Below are positions 1-6,654 of a stretch of 11,081 nucleotides of DNA, one piece after another (the first letter of the stretch is position 1; every line of letters begins with the position of its first letter). Both the position numbers and the translations under genes were made by a program. The notes below the pieces were generated by a model. It was not told the DNA's origin and did not search any database. It worked only from the letters and a program-made list of their open reading frames with translations. The stretch comes from Candidatus Competibacteraceae bacterium (GTDB lineage Bacteria; Pseudomonadota; Gammaproteobacteria; Competibacterales; Competibacteraceae), in NCBI GenBank assembly GCA_020444985.1, contig JAGRHK010000022.1:1-11081 (forward strand). Reading direction: 5' to 3'.

Positions 1-11
1 ACTATAATACC

Positions 12-81
12 GCTACGCTTGAGCTTTTCTCGAATTTCCACGCTCCGGCAGGATAGATGAGCGTAGCAAGGTCCATCCTGC
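12..81. repeat. Inverted-repeat patch upstream of the GTPase gene
   Basis: Two perfect inverted pairs interleave here: GCTACGCT (12-19) with AGCGTAGC (60-67), and GCAGGAT (48-54) with ATCCTGC (75-81). Because the arms cross, only one hairpin can form at a time unless they make a pseudoknot. The wording resembles the GC-rich repetitive extragenic palindromes scattered through many gammaproteobacterial genomes, but no second copy lies in this window, so that identity is inference. It could equally be the end of a terminator or regulatory element of an upstream gene outside the window. Confidence 0.3.
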
Positions 82-120
82 AACAGTGCGCTTTTTAATG
101 GTAGGCAGTGTAGATCATCA

Positions 121-1659
121 ATGATCCCGTTCAACCGCCTAAATCGCTTGCGATTGATCGCGCTCTTGTTATGGGCGTTGCCGGTTGCTGCGCTGCTGCC
201 CTTAGGCGCTTTCTGGCTGTGGCAAACCGGAACCCTGTACGTGTGGCTGGCGGCGATGCTGTTGTGCAGCGCCGCCGGTTATGGATTGCAATATTGGCTG
301 TTACGCAAAAATCGCCGCCTGCTGGCCGATGTCGATACCGCGCCTGATCCCTGTTGGCCGCCCAGAGCGGATGGGGCTTGGGCGGCTGTCGAACGGTTGG
401 CCGAAGATGCGAATCCGGAAGACTGGCCGCTGCACGACGGGGGCCGCCTGTGGGCGCTGGGTCGGAACACGCTGGATACTGTAGCGCGTTACTACCATCC
501 GACGGAAGAGCAACCCCTGCTGGAACTGACGGTGCCGCACACCCTGTTGATCATCGAACGCGCCAGTCGCGATCTGCGCATCATGGTCACCGCACACATT
601 CCGCTCAGTCATCGGCTCACCATCGGCGATCTGGCGCGCGCCTGGCGCTGGAAGGACGCCGCTGAACGGTTGGTGAATCTCTATCGTGCAGGCCGGCTGG
701 TCGTCAATCCGCTGGATGCGCTATTAAGCGAAGCTTGGGGTCATCTGCGCGGCCAGGCGTATGGCCAGGCTTGGGGGGAAACCCAGCGCTGGCTGTTACG
801 GGAATACGTCCGCAAAGTCGGTTATTACGCCATTGAACTCTATAGTGGACGATTGACGCTGAGCGATGAAGCGCCGGAGGCTACGCGGACCCCCGCTTCT
901 CAGCAGGATATGACCCAGGCGGCCAAGAGTGATTCTGGAACGGACGAGCCTTTGCGCATCACGGTCATGGGGCGTGCGAATGCTGGAAAATCTAGTTTGA
1001 TCAACGCATTATTCGGAAAGTTGACTGCGGCGACCGATGTATTGCCGGATACGACGCCGGGGTTGCAACCCTACCGCCTGGCGCGTGAAGGGCTGACCGC
1101 CGCGTTGATCCTGGACACGCCAGGCTGTGATGCCGACGCGTTCAATGAAAAGACCTTGTGGAAAGCCGCCATGGCATCTGACCTGATTCTCTGGGTCTGC
1201 GCTGCCCATCGTCCCGACCGACAGCCGGACCGCTCATGTCTGGACGGGTTGCGCGCTGGCCTTTCCGCAAATCTGGAGCACCGATCACCGCCATTGTTAG
1301 TCGTAGTCAGCCATATTGATCAGTTGCGTCCCCATCGTGAATGGCAACCGCCCTATGACTTGCTACATCCTCAAAGCGCCAAGGCCACCCATATCCGCGC
1401 AGCCATCGAAGTCATTGCAGACGATTTGGCGGTTCCGGTCGCCAGCGTCATTCCCGTTTGCCTAGCCGAGGGGCGGGTGTACAACATCGACGATGCGCTA
1501 TGGGCAGCGATTCTCGCCCGACAGGATGAAGCGGGGAAAGTCCGGTTCCTGCGTTGTCTGGAGCAGCGCAAGCGGGATGAAAACTGGACACTGTTGCGCC
1601 AGCAGCTCACCAATGCTGGCCGGTGGTTATTGAAGCTGCCAGAACGGACGTTGAGGTAA
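121..1659 (+). CDS. Membrane-anchored Era/HSR1-like GTPase
   Basis: A 512-residue protein with two hydrophobic segments near the N-terminus (about residues 11-33 and 39-60), a long alpha-helical middle region, and a TRAFAC-class G domain from about residue 277. G1 is GRANAGKSS (284-292), the G2 threonine lies in TTPG (311-314), and G3 is DTPG (332-335). G4 is SHID (397-400) instead of NKxD, which keeps the base-reading Asp but not the Asn-Lys pair. The layout resembles the YfjP/HSR1-type membrane GTPases with unknown cellular role. It should hydrolyse GTP at the cytoplasmic face; its partner is unknown. No strong ribosome-binding site precedes the ATG, and no other in-frame ATG is visible just upstream. 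It converges on the Crp/Fnr gene with a 44-base gap and appears monocistronic within the window. Confidence 0.8.
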   Translation: MIPFNRLNRLRLIALLLWALPVAALLPLGAFWLWQTGTLYVWLAAMLLCSAAGYGLQYWLLRKNRRLLADVDTAPDPCWPPRADGAWAAVERLAEDANPEDWPLHDGGRLWALGRNTLDTVARYYHPTEEQPLLELTVPHTLLIIERASRDLRIMVTAHIPLSHRLTIGDLARAWRWKDAAERLVNLYRAGRLVVNPLDALLSEAWGHLRGQAYGQAWGETQRWLLREYVRKVGYYAIELYSGRLTLSDEAPEATRTPASQQDMTQAAKSDSGTDEPLRITVMGRANAGKSSLINALFGKLTAATDVLPDTTPGLQPYRLAREGLTAALILDTPGCDADAFNEKTLWKAAMASDLILWVCAAHRPDRQPDRSCLDGLRAGLSANLEHRSPPLLVVVSHIDQLRPHREWQPPYDLLHPQSAKATHIRAAIEVIADDLAVPVASVIPVCLAEGRVYNIDDALWAAILARQDEAGKVRFLRCLEQRKRDENWTLLRQQLTNAGRWLLKLPERTLR

Positions 1660-1703
1660 AAATGGAAACTCGCGACCACCAACTTGGCGAGGTTGAGCTG
1701 TCG

Positions 1704-2414
1704 TCAAACCATGCCTTCGCTAATACGGCGCAAGGCCAGTGGGTCGAACGTCAATTGGTTATGAGGCGCTTCCTGAATCAGGCGGGTTCGGCGCAGTTCG
1801 GCGATCGTGCGGCTCACGGTTTCGGTGGTCAATCCCAGCATGGCGCCCAAATCTTCCCGGCCAAACAGGGGGACCGGTTGCTCCGGCGCGGTTTCGGACA
1901 GCCACAATAACAACCGCGCCACGCGCTGACGCGCGGTGCCTGTGGAAAATTCCGCCAGCCAGCGATCCGCCTCCGCCAGCGCCCGCTGCCAGCGCGTCAT
2001 CAGCTCCTGACACAACTGCGACTGTTCATGGCTTAAGCGCTCCACCAGACTGACAGGGATCATGCAAATCTCGCAACGCGTCAGGGCGATGGCGTCATGT
2101 GGGTAAGGTTGACTCAACAGCGCTTCCAACCCCAGGGTATCGCCCCGGCGCAGCAGGCGCACGATACGCTGGTTGCCATCGGGCAGATACTTGACCAGCT
2201 TGATCAATCCCTGCCGCAGAGTGAACACGGTCCGTCCCCGTTCGCCGAGGCGATACAACGCGGCTGGCGTCTCCAGGATGATATCCTCGATGGGTTGATG
2301 CAGCGCGCCGAAATCCACTTCTCCCAGGCCGGCGAACAAGGCCGAGCTGCGCACAGCGCAATCGCGGCAATTTTGTTCTCCCAGCCAGGCCACGCGGATG
2401 GGTACAGTTTTCAT
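1704..2414 (-). CDS. Crp/Fnr-family transcriptional regulator, FNR-like
   Basis: A 236-residue regulator: cyclic-nucleotide-binding-type beta barrel (about 30-125), dimerisation helix (about 130-160), and C-terminal winged helix-turn-helix (about 160-225). The recognition helix reads TTETVSR (196-202), matching the E-x-x-S-R pattern by which FNR reads TTGAT half-sites. Cysteines sit at 16 and 19 (CxxC) and at 114 and 117. By eye, C16, C19 and C117 line up with E. coli FNR C20, C23 and C122, while the FNR C29 position is occupied by another residue. It may therefore hold an iron-sulfur cluster with an unusual ligand, or sense redox state otherwise; this is inference. The gene starts 18 bases after the PHA system gene, so the two probably share a transcript. 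No clear TTGAT-N4-ATCAA operator was seen in the region upstream of the pair. Confidence 0.88.
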   Translation of the reverse strand: MKTVPIRVAWLGEQNCRDCAVRSSALFAGLGEVDFGALHQPIEDIILETPAALYRLGERGRTVFTLRQGLIKLVKYLPDGNQRIVRLLRRGDTLGLEALLSQPYPHDAIALTRCEICMIPVSLVERLSHEQSQLCQELMTRWQRALAEADRWLAEFSTGTARQRVARLLLWLSETAPEQPVPLFGREDLGAMLGLTTETVSRTIAELRRTRLIQEAPHNQLTFDPLALRRISEGMV

Positions 2415-2432
2415 AGCAAGAACTCTGGCCGT

Positions 2433-2726
2433 TCAAACCGGGTCGGGCGGCGCTCCGAATATCGTGTCCAATTCTCGATGAATTTGTTGTTCCAACTGAT
2501 ATTTCAGCGGTGTCAGCAGAAGACCCAGCCGCACGTTAATGCAGATCGCGCTCGGTTCCAGATCGATCTGGCCGTTGACGCCGGGCCGCTCGAAATGCAG
2601 GGAATCATCCTGCCAGTGGTGATTGATTTCATAGCGGTTCGCCAATTGCATAGCAATTGTTTCTGCAACTTCGCGTGCTTGATCCCTGGTGAACGAATGA
2701 TCACGATGGATGACAATATGGGACAT
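2433..2726 (-). CDS. Polyhydroxyalkanoic acid system family protein
   Basis: A 97-residue protein starting MSHIVIHRDH. Its features match the small PHA granule-region family (Pfam PHA_gran_rgn, TIGR02610): an N-terminal strand then a helix with repeated Ala/Arg/Glu, a central strand-rich part with F-x-x-P-G-V-x-G-x-I (residues 45-54), and a final amphipathic helix running from L-T-P-L-K to L-D-T-I-F-G. Family members occur beside PHA synthesis genes; their biochemical role is poorly defined. I chose the ATG at 2726 because the family begins at this point; a TTG five codons upstream (2741) is the alternative. The ribosome-binding site is weak in either case. No PHA synthase or phasin is in the window, so the link to storage polymer rests on family membership. 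Confidence 0.8.
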   Translation of the reverse strand: MSHIVIHRDHSFTRDQAREVAETIAMQLANRYEINHHWQDDSLHFERPGVNGQIDLEPSAICINVRLGLLLTPLKYQLEQQIHRELDTIFGAPPDPV

Positions 2727-2971
2727 GTCCTGGCATCTCAATGTTTATTGTTGTATGCGGTAACGCTTATCATGTTGGCCTTTTTGGAATCATGCAACTG
2801 GCATTTTCGCTTCTTATGCCGCAATGACCTGCATACTCGTTTGAAAGTTTTTCCTGGCAGCTGCCGAAGAGACGGGTCGCTGCCGTTTACTGGCGCGCGC
2901 GATTTGTGCGATCGATGGTTGCTAAAAGCCCAAATTTTTTAAAGTCCAACTTTAGTTAAAGAGAGTCTGGC
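2727..2971. promoter_or_regulatory. Divergent intergenic region, PHA protein / pilU
   Basis: These 245 bases separate two divergently transcribed units and should hold promoters for both. I could not match convincing -35/-10 pairs on either strand. Visible structure is limited: a perfect palindrome GGCAGCTGCC at 2856-2865, and an AT-rich stretch at 2935-2961 with two short inverted pairs (AAAGT at 2941-2945 with ACTTT at 2949-2953, and CTTTA at 2950-2954 with TAAAG at 2957-2961). GAGAG at 2961-2965 is the likely pilU ribosome-binding site. No sigma-54 element with correct GG/GC spacing was found. Confidence 0.4.
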
Positions 2972-4168
2972 ATGGAACTTCAGGATTACCTGCTGTTATT
3001 GGCCCGCCATGATGGGTCGGACATTTATCTCAGCACCGGTGCGCCGCCCTGCGCCAAATTTCAGGGGACGCTACGGGCGCTGGACAAAGAACCCTTGCTC
3101 GCTGGCCGGGTCAAGGAAATCGCCTATTCCGTCATGGATCAGGCGCAAATCGAGGAGTTTGAAAAGACGCTGGAGATGAATCTGGCGATCAGCGAGCCGC
3201 AAATCGGGCGGTTCCGGGTCAATATCTTCAGGCAGCGCGGCGAAGTGTCGATGGTGATTCGCAATATCAAAACCGACCTGCCCAATGTCAAGGATCTCGG
3301 TCTACCACCCGTGTTGACTGAAGTGATCATGTCCAAGCGAGGACTCATCCTGTTCGTCGGCGGCACGGGTTCGGGTAAATCGACCTCCCTGGCGGCGCTG
3401 ATTGATCATCGCAATACGAATAGCGGCGGCCATATCATTACGATTGAGGATCCGATTGAATTTGTGCATCGTCACAAGCGTTCGGTCATCAATCAGCGCG
3501 AGGTGGGCGTGGATACGTTGAGTTATGCCGACGCCTTGAAAAATACCCTGCGCCAGGCCCCGGATGTCATTCTGATCGGCGAAATTCGCGACCGCGAGAC
3601 CATGGAACACGCGCTGGCGTTCGCGGAGACGGGCCATCTGGCGATTTCCACCCTGCATGCGAATAGCGCTAACCAGGCGCTTGATCGCATCATCAACTTC
3701 TTTCCAGAGGAACGACGGCCACAATTGCTGACTGATCTCTCTTCCAACTTGCGCGCTTTTGTCTCGCAACGCCTGATCCCTACCGTGGATGGCAAACGGG
3801 TCGCGGCAATTGAGATTCTGCTGCATTCACCGATGGTGGAAACTCTGATCAAGCGCGGCGAAGTCGCCGGCCTGAAGGAAATCATGGAAAAAGCCACCGG
3901 GGTCGGTATGCAGACGTTCGATCAGGCGCTGTTTGAGTTGCACCAGGCGGGCAAGATCAGTTTCGAAGAAGCGATCAAAAATGCGGACTCCGCCAATAAT
4001 CTGCGCCTGCGCATCAATTTGTCCGGCGGTGTGTCCAATACGGCGAAACCGGGAGGGGCGCGGCTGTCTCTGGAAGCGCTCGCCGAGCCTGAAGAAGAGC
4101 AAGAGGAAGCGAAGATAGCGGTTCCGCCGGTTGCTTCCCGCACCCCGCCGCGTCCTGGAGGCGTCTGA
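2972..4168 (+). CDS. pilU: PilU, type IV pilus retraction ATPase
   Basis: A 398-residue secretion ATPase of the PilT/PilU group. It has an N-terminal PAS-like domain (about 1-100) and a RecA-like ATPase domain with Walker A GGTGSGKST (130-138), Asp box IITIEDPIEF (155-164), Walker B DVILIGEIRDRE (198-209) and His box TGHLAISTLHAN (220-231). PilU rather than PilT is indicated by the start MELQDYLLLLARHDGSDIYL and by a long C-terminal extension after residue 350 that is rich in Glu, Pro and Arg. PilU acts at the inner-membrane base of the type IV pilus and, in the systems studied, supports PilT-driven retraction and twitching motility. pilT is not in the window; the upstream neighbours are the divergent PHA and regulator genes. 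GAGAG six bases before the ATG supports the start. The HAD gene begins one base after the stop, so the two are likely co-transcribed. Confidence 0.95.
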   Translation: MELQDYLLLLARHDGSDIYLSTGAPPCAKFQGTLRALDKEPLLAGRVKEIAYSVMDQAQIEEFEKTLEMNLAISEPQIGRFRVNIFRQRGEVSMVIRNIKTDLPNVKDLGLPPVLTEVIMSKRGLILFVGGTGSGKSTSLAALIDHRNTNSGGHIITIEDPIEFVHRHKRSVINQREVGVDTLSYADALKNTLRQAPDVILIGEIRDRETMEHALAFAETGHLAISTLHANSANQALDRIINFFPEERRPQLLTDLSSNLRAFVSQRLIPTVDGKRVAAIEILLHSPMVETLIKRGEVAGLKEIMEKATGVGMQTFDQALFELHQAGKISFEEAIKNADSANNLRLRINLSGGVSNTAKPGGARLSLEALAEPEEEQEEAKIAVPPVASRTPPRPGGV

Positions 4169-4169
4169 A

Positions 4170-4786
4170 ATGGCTGACCTCGATCCTGTACCCCGATTGG
4201 AGGTCCCCGCCGATATTCGGGGTCTGATTTTCGATTGCGACGGGACCTTGGCGGACACCTGCCCTTGCACTACGCGGCTTGGGACGCAACGTTCGCTGAA
4301 CGGGGTCTGACGTGCCCGATGGAATTTCTGATCCGGCATAATGGCAAACCGACGGATCGTATTGTCGCTCTGTACAATGCTGAATTCAGCCAGGCGCTTG
4401 ATATTAAAAAATTCACGGAAGATAAAGAACACCGAACCTATCTCCTGCTCGATCAAGCGCAGCCGATTGAACCGGTTGCAGCCCTGGCGCGACGTTACCA
4501 CGGGCATTTGCCGATGGCCGTGGTTTCCGGCAGTAATCGCGCCAATGTGGAACGGGCGTTGCGGGCAGCGGGATTGTGGGCGTTATTTCCCGTCGTGTTG
4601 ACCGCTGACGATGGCCTGCCGCCCAAACCGGCGCCCGATCTGTTTCTGGAAGCCGCGCGCCGCATCCAGGTCGAACCCCGTGATTGCCAGGTCTTCGAGG
4701 ATGCCGATGCGGGTCTGGAAGCCGCGCGTTGCGCGGGGATGCTGGCCACGGATGTGCGCTTCATTGTGGGTGAGCCTGCACTATAA
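4170..4786 (+). pseudogene. Frameshifted HAD phosphatase (YqaB/beta-PGM-like)
   Basis: The reading frame from the ATG at 4170 gives HAD motif I, LIFDCDGTLADT (nucleophile Asp22, acid Asp24), then runs out of frame at about 4259/4260 and stops soon after. The rest of the protein continues in the next frame to 4786: PLHYAAWD, motif II VVSGS (4523-4537), motif III lysine in KPAPD (4625-4639), and motif IV VFEDADAG (4691-4714). One base, most simply an A giving ACC-ATG-CCC, is missing; restoring it yields about 205 residues, the usual length for YqaB-type sugar-phosphate phosphatases or phosphoglucomutases. GGAGG at 4157-4161 is well placed for the 4170 start. A TTG at 4235 could open the second frame but would lack the catalytic motif I. 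No slippery heptamer is visible, so mutation or a sequencing error is likelier than programmed frameshifting. Confidence 0.8.
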
Positions 4787-4787
4787 T
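4782..4787 (+). promoter_or_regulatory. Possible -10 box for the amidase gene
   Basis: A perfect TATAAT overlaps the HAD gene's stop codon, 55 bases before the amidase start. The -35 region is poor: TTCATT at 4760-4765 with 16-base spacing matches only three of six consensus positions. It would give the amidase its own promoter separate from the pilU transcript, but a perfect hexamer can occur by chance. Confidence 0.25.
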
Positions 4788-4841
4788 ATTCAAGGTCAAT
4801 CATGAATCATTATTGGGAAAAACCTGGCTGGAGCAGATCTT

Positions 4842-5804
4842 ATGAAAGTAACAACTCCTACCTGGAACCACGGGGCCGCCATCGACTTTAAAGCGCCGAA
4901 TCGTCAGGTTGATACGGTCTTTGTGCATTGTTCGGCCTCGGACAAGGCGAACCATGATGATGTCTCGGTGATGCGCAATTGGCATGTGAATGGCAATGGC
5001 TGGAATGATGTCGGCTACCACTATTTCATCACCAAGGCGGGCCATATTCAGACGGGCCGCCCGGTGGAAAAAACGCCGGCCGCGCAAGCCCCCTACAACA
5101 CCGGTACGATTGCCATCTGTCTGCATGGCCTCAAGGAGGCGTTGTTTACCCAAAAACAATTCGAATCACTGATCGCTTTCTGCAAGAGCGTCGACGCCGC
5201 CTATCCGGATAAAAAAATCCGTTTTCGCGGTCATCGCGAAGTTGCCGCCAAGGCCTGTCCCGTTTTCAAATACAAAATCGTCCTGGGTTTGGACTCTTCC
5301 GGCTACATGACGGGCAGCACCAGCACCGCGCCCATTACCGCTACCCCAGGCGAACCGCCGCCGCGCGCTGACAAGACAACGCAAATTCTCGACAAAGGGA
5401 AACCGGTGCTGATTTTGCAAAGCGTCCTGGTATTGCTGGGCGCGGATTTGCAGATCGATGGTCTGCTGGGACAGCAGACTTCGGGAGCGCTGCGGGACTT
5501 TCAAAAGAAGCGCAGCTTACACACGGAAAAAGGTCTTGATGAAAAAACCCGTGAGGCGTTGATCAAGGCGCTAGGCGAGCAAGCCGTTTCGTTGAAAAAA
5601 TCGGACAAGGGCAACAAGGTCAAGGCGCTGCAGCAGCTTTTGAAACTGGCGGGCAGCAGCAAGCTGGTGGTTGACGGCGATTTTGGCAATAAGACGCAAA
5701 CGGCCGTGGAGGAATTTCAGACGCGCAAACAGATCAATGCTGCCAGCAAGGGCGTGGCTGACGCCAAGACGCAACAGGCCCTGGCGCGCGCGCTTTGGAA
5801 GTAG
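4842..5804 (+). CDS. N-acetylmuramoyl-L-alanine amidase with two PG-binding repeats
   Basis: A 320-residue peptidoglycan amidase. Residues about 20-148 form an Amidase_2 domain of T7-lysozyme type. Zinc ligands His29 (in FVHCSAS), His131 (in RGHREVA) and Cys139 (in KACP), plus catalytic Tyr59 (in DVGYH) and Lys137, keep the same spacing as T7 lysozyme His17, Tyr46, His122, Lys128 and Cys130. A Pro/Thr-rich linker (about 155-178) leads to two PG_binding_1-like repeats (about 179-245 and 250-318), the second with the classic DGDFGNKTQTAVEEFQ core. It should cleave the bond between MurNAc and L-Ala. No signal peptide or membrane segment is present, as in phage endolysins or some contact-dependent effectors, yet no holin, spanin or other phage gene is nearby. 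GGAG at 4830-4833 supports the ATG at 4842. Confidence 0.9.
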   Translation: MKVTTPTWNHGAAIDFKAPNRQVDTVFVHCSASDKANHDDVSVMRNWHVNGNGWNDVGYHYFITKAGHIQTGRPVEKTPAAQAPYNTGTIAICLHGLKEALFTQKQFESLIAFCKSVDAAYPDKKIRFRGHREVAAKACPVFKYKIVLGLDSSGYMTGSTSTAPITATPGEPPPRADKTTQILDKGKPVLILQSVLVLLGADLQIDGLLGQQTSGALRDFQKKRSLHTEKGLDEKTREALIKALGEQAVSLKKSDKGNKVKALQQLLKLAGSSKLVVDGDFGNKTQTAVEEFQTRKQINAASKGVADAKTQQALARALWK

Positions 5805-5863
5805 CGCGGATAAACTCCCCGCATCTGCAAGAGGAAAGGGATGAGTGAGAGGACGTTTAGCTC

Positions 5864-6532
5864 TCAAGGTTTCCGGTTACAGCACCCAGACAGCACGGCG
5901 TCGTCTCCAAAGCGCGTCCGCAGGGTGTATTCATACCGGTGATCGGACATGTCGTCGCTACAATGACCGGTGCGCTCCACAAAGGCCACCCCATGCGCAC
6001 CGGTCGCCGGATTTGCAAAGGTCATTGACCAGATGTTCGCATGGTTTGCGGATGCGACGGGCGCTGAAACCGTGAAGGAGGTTTTGTTGCCCATCCGGTC
6101 GAGTTCCATACGCGACCCCTGGATATGCATATTCCAAAAGGGTTCTGTGCCCAGGCATTGCAAATCCATCTCCAGCCCGTCGGTATCTGGCCTCGCAGGC
6201 GGCGCTGCCAGAAAACGGGCATTGACCCAGCCGCGCATTCCCTGATATTCGATTTCGCGCCAAGTGGATGAGCCGACCTTGGCTGTGGGGCCGAGCAGCC
6301 GGATGCCGGTCCCATCGGGTGGAATAACGCCGACCCGCGCAGCGCTGGCTTCAGGCCGTGAGCGGATATTTAGCGCATCATCCCGCGCAACCCCAGTCAC
6401 TGCGTAAATTTCGCCGGACGGAGAACCGCCCGCAGACGGCGGATCGGCGTTGGCCATCCGCAAGAGTGCAGGACTCAGGATCAGGATCAGGGGCAACAGG
6501 ATCGTTTTAGACAAATACTTCAGGGTTGTCAT
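5864..6532 (-). CDS. Secreted SH3b-domain protein with COG3650-type C-terminus
   Basis: A 222- or 223-residue exported protein. The start has two adjacent ATG codons; I prefer the second (6532), because the AGGA of the ribosome-binding site sits almost against the first (6535). Numbering from 6535, a signal peptide spans about 1-30, with likely cleavage after ANA. Residues 43-110 look like a bacterial SH3 domain (L-N-I-R-S-R-P near the start, G-W-V-N-A-R-F-L at the end). Residues 124-219 carry the pattern of the uncharacterised COG3650 family: C-x-G-T-E-P-F-W (127-134), C-S-D-D-M-S-D (192-198) and L-S-G-C-C (215-219), four cysteines that could form disulfides in the periplasm. Function is unknown; SH3b domains often bind cell-wall peptides. 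It faces the amidase gene tail to tail, with 59 bases between stops. Confidence 0.75.
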   Translation of the reverse strand: MTTLKYLSKTILLPLILILSPALLRMANADPPSAGGSPSGEIYAVTGVARDDALNIRSRPEASAARVGVIPPDGTGIRLLGPTAKVGSSTWREIEYQGMRGWVNARFLAAPPARPDTDGLEMDLQCLGTEPFWNMHIQGSRMELDRMGNKTSFTVSAPVASANHANIWSMTFANPATGAHGVAFVERTGHCSDDMSDHRYEYTLRTRFGDDAVLSGCCNRKP

Positions 6533-6535
6533 CAT

Positions 6536-6654
6536 TTCCTCTCTATGGCAAGGGCTTATAATGAATCGGCAGTAAGGATTTTCAGGATTGCATTCGATTA
6601 CTTCAGGTTGGCGCCTGGAGTTTAACCCTTCGCCCTTAGCGTCTTAGCACTTTT
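6536..6654. promoter_or_regulatory. Divergent promoter region, SH3b gene / siaA
   Basis: These 119 bases must serve both the secreted-protein gene and the sia operon. On the minus strand, TATAAG (6560-6555) with TGAAAA (6584-6579) at 18-base spacing is a modest promoter candidate for the SH3b gene. On the plus strand, TATAAT at 6557-6562 lacks a -35 partner. siaA has no recognisable ribosome-binding site just before its ATG at 6655; an in-frame TAG at 6637-6639 limits how far upstream the gene could begin. No c-di-GMP riboswitch-like structure was recognised. Confidence 0.35.

Noticed and set aside
2097..2942. Long plus-strand open frame of 281 codons opposite the regulator and PHA genes
   Set aside because: It lies antisense to two well-supported genes, has no recognisable domain and extends through intergenic sequence with a composition unlike a protein.
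2727..2971. FNR box or sigma-54 promoter upstream of pilU
   Set aside because: No TTGAT-N4-ATCAA pair was found, and the GG...GC candidate near TGGCATTTTCGC has the wrong spacing.
4250..4265. Programmed ribosomal frameshift in the HAD gene
   Set aside because: There is no slippery heptamer at the switch point and no clear downstream stimulatory structure; this family is not known for frameshifting.
3827..4507. Minus-strand open frame of 226 codons opposite pilU and the HAD gene
   Set aside because: It is a mirror of the codon bias of strongly supported plus-strand genes and resembles no family.
4802..4891. Short open frame of 29 codons just before the amidase start
   Set aside because: It overlaps the amidase gene out of frame, has no ribosome-binding site and no recognisable features.
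4842..5804. Prophage remnant around the amidase
   Set aside because: Only one endolysin-like gene is present; the flanking genes are ordinary chromosomal genes and no attachment-site repeats were seen.
5846..5866. Possible terminator hairpin TGAGAG/CTCTCA between the amidase and SH3b genes
   Set aside because: The stem is only six base pairs with a nine-base loop, and no T-run follows on either strand.
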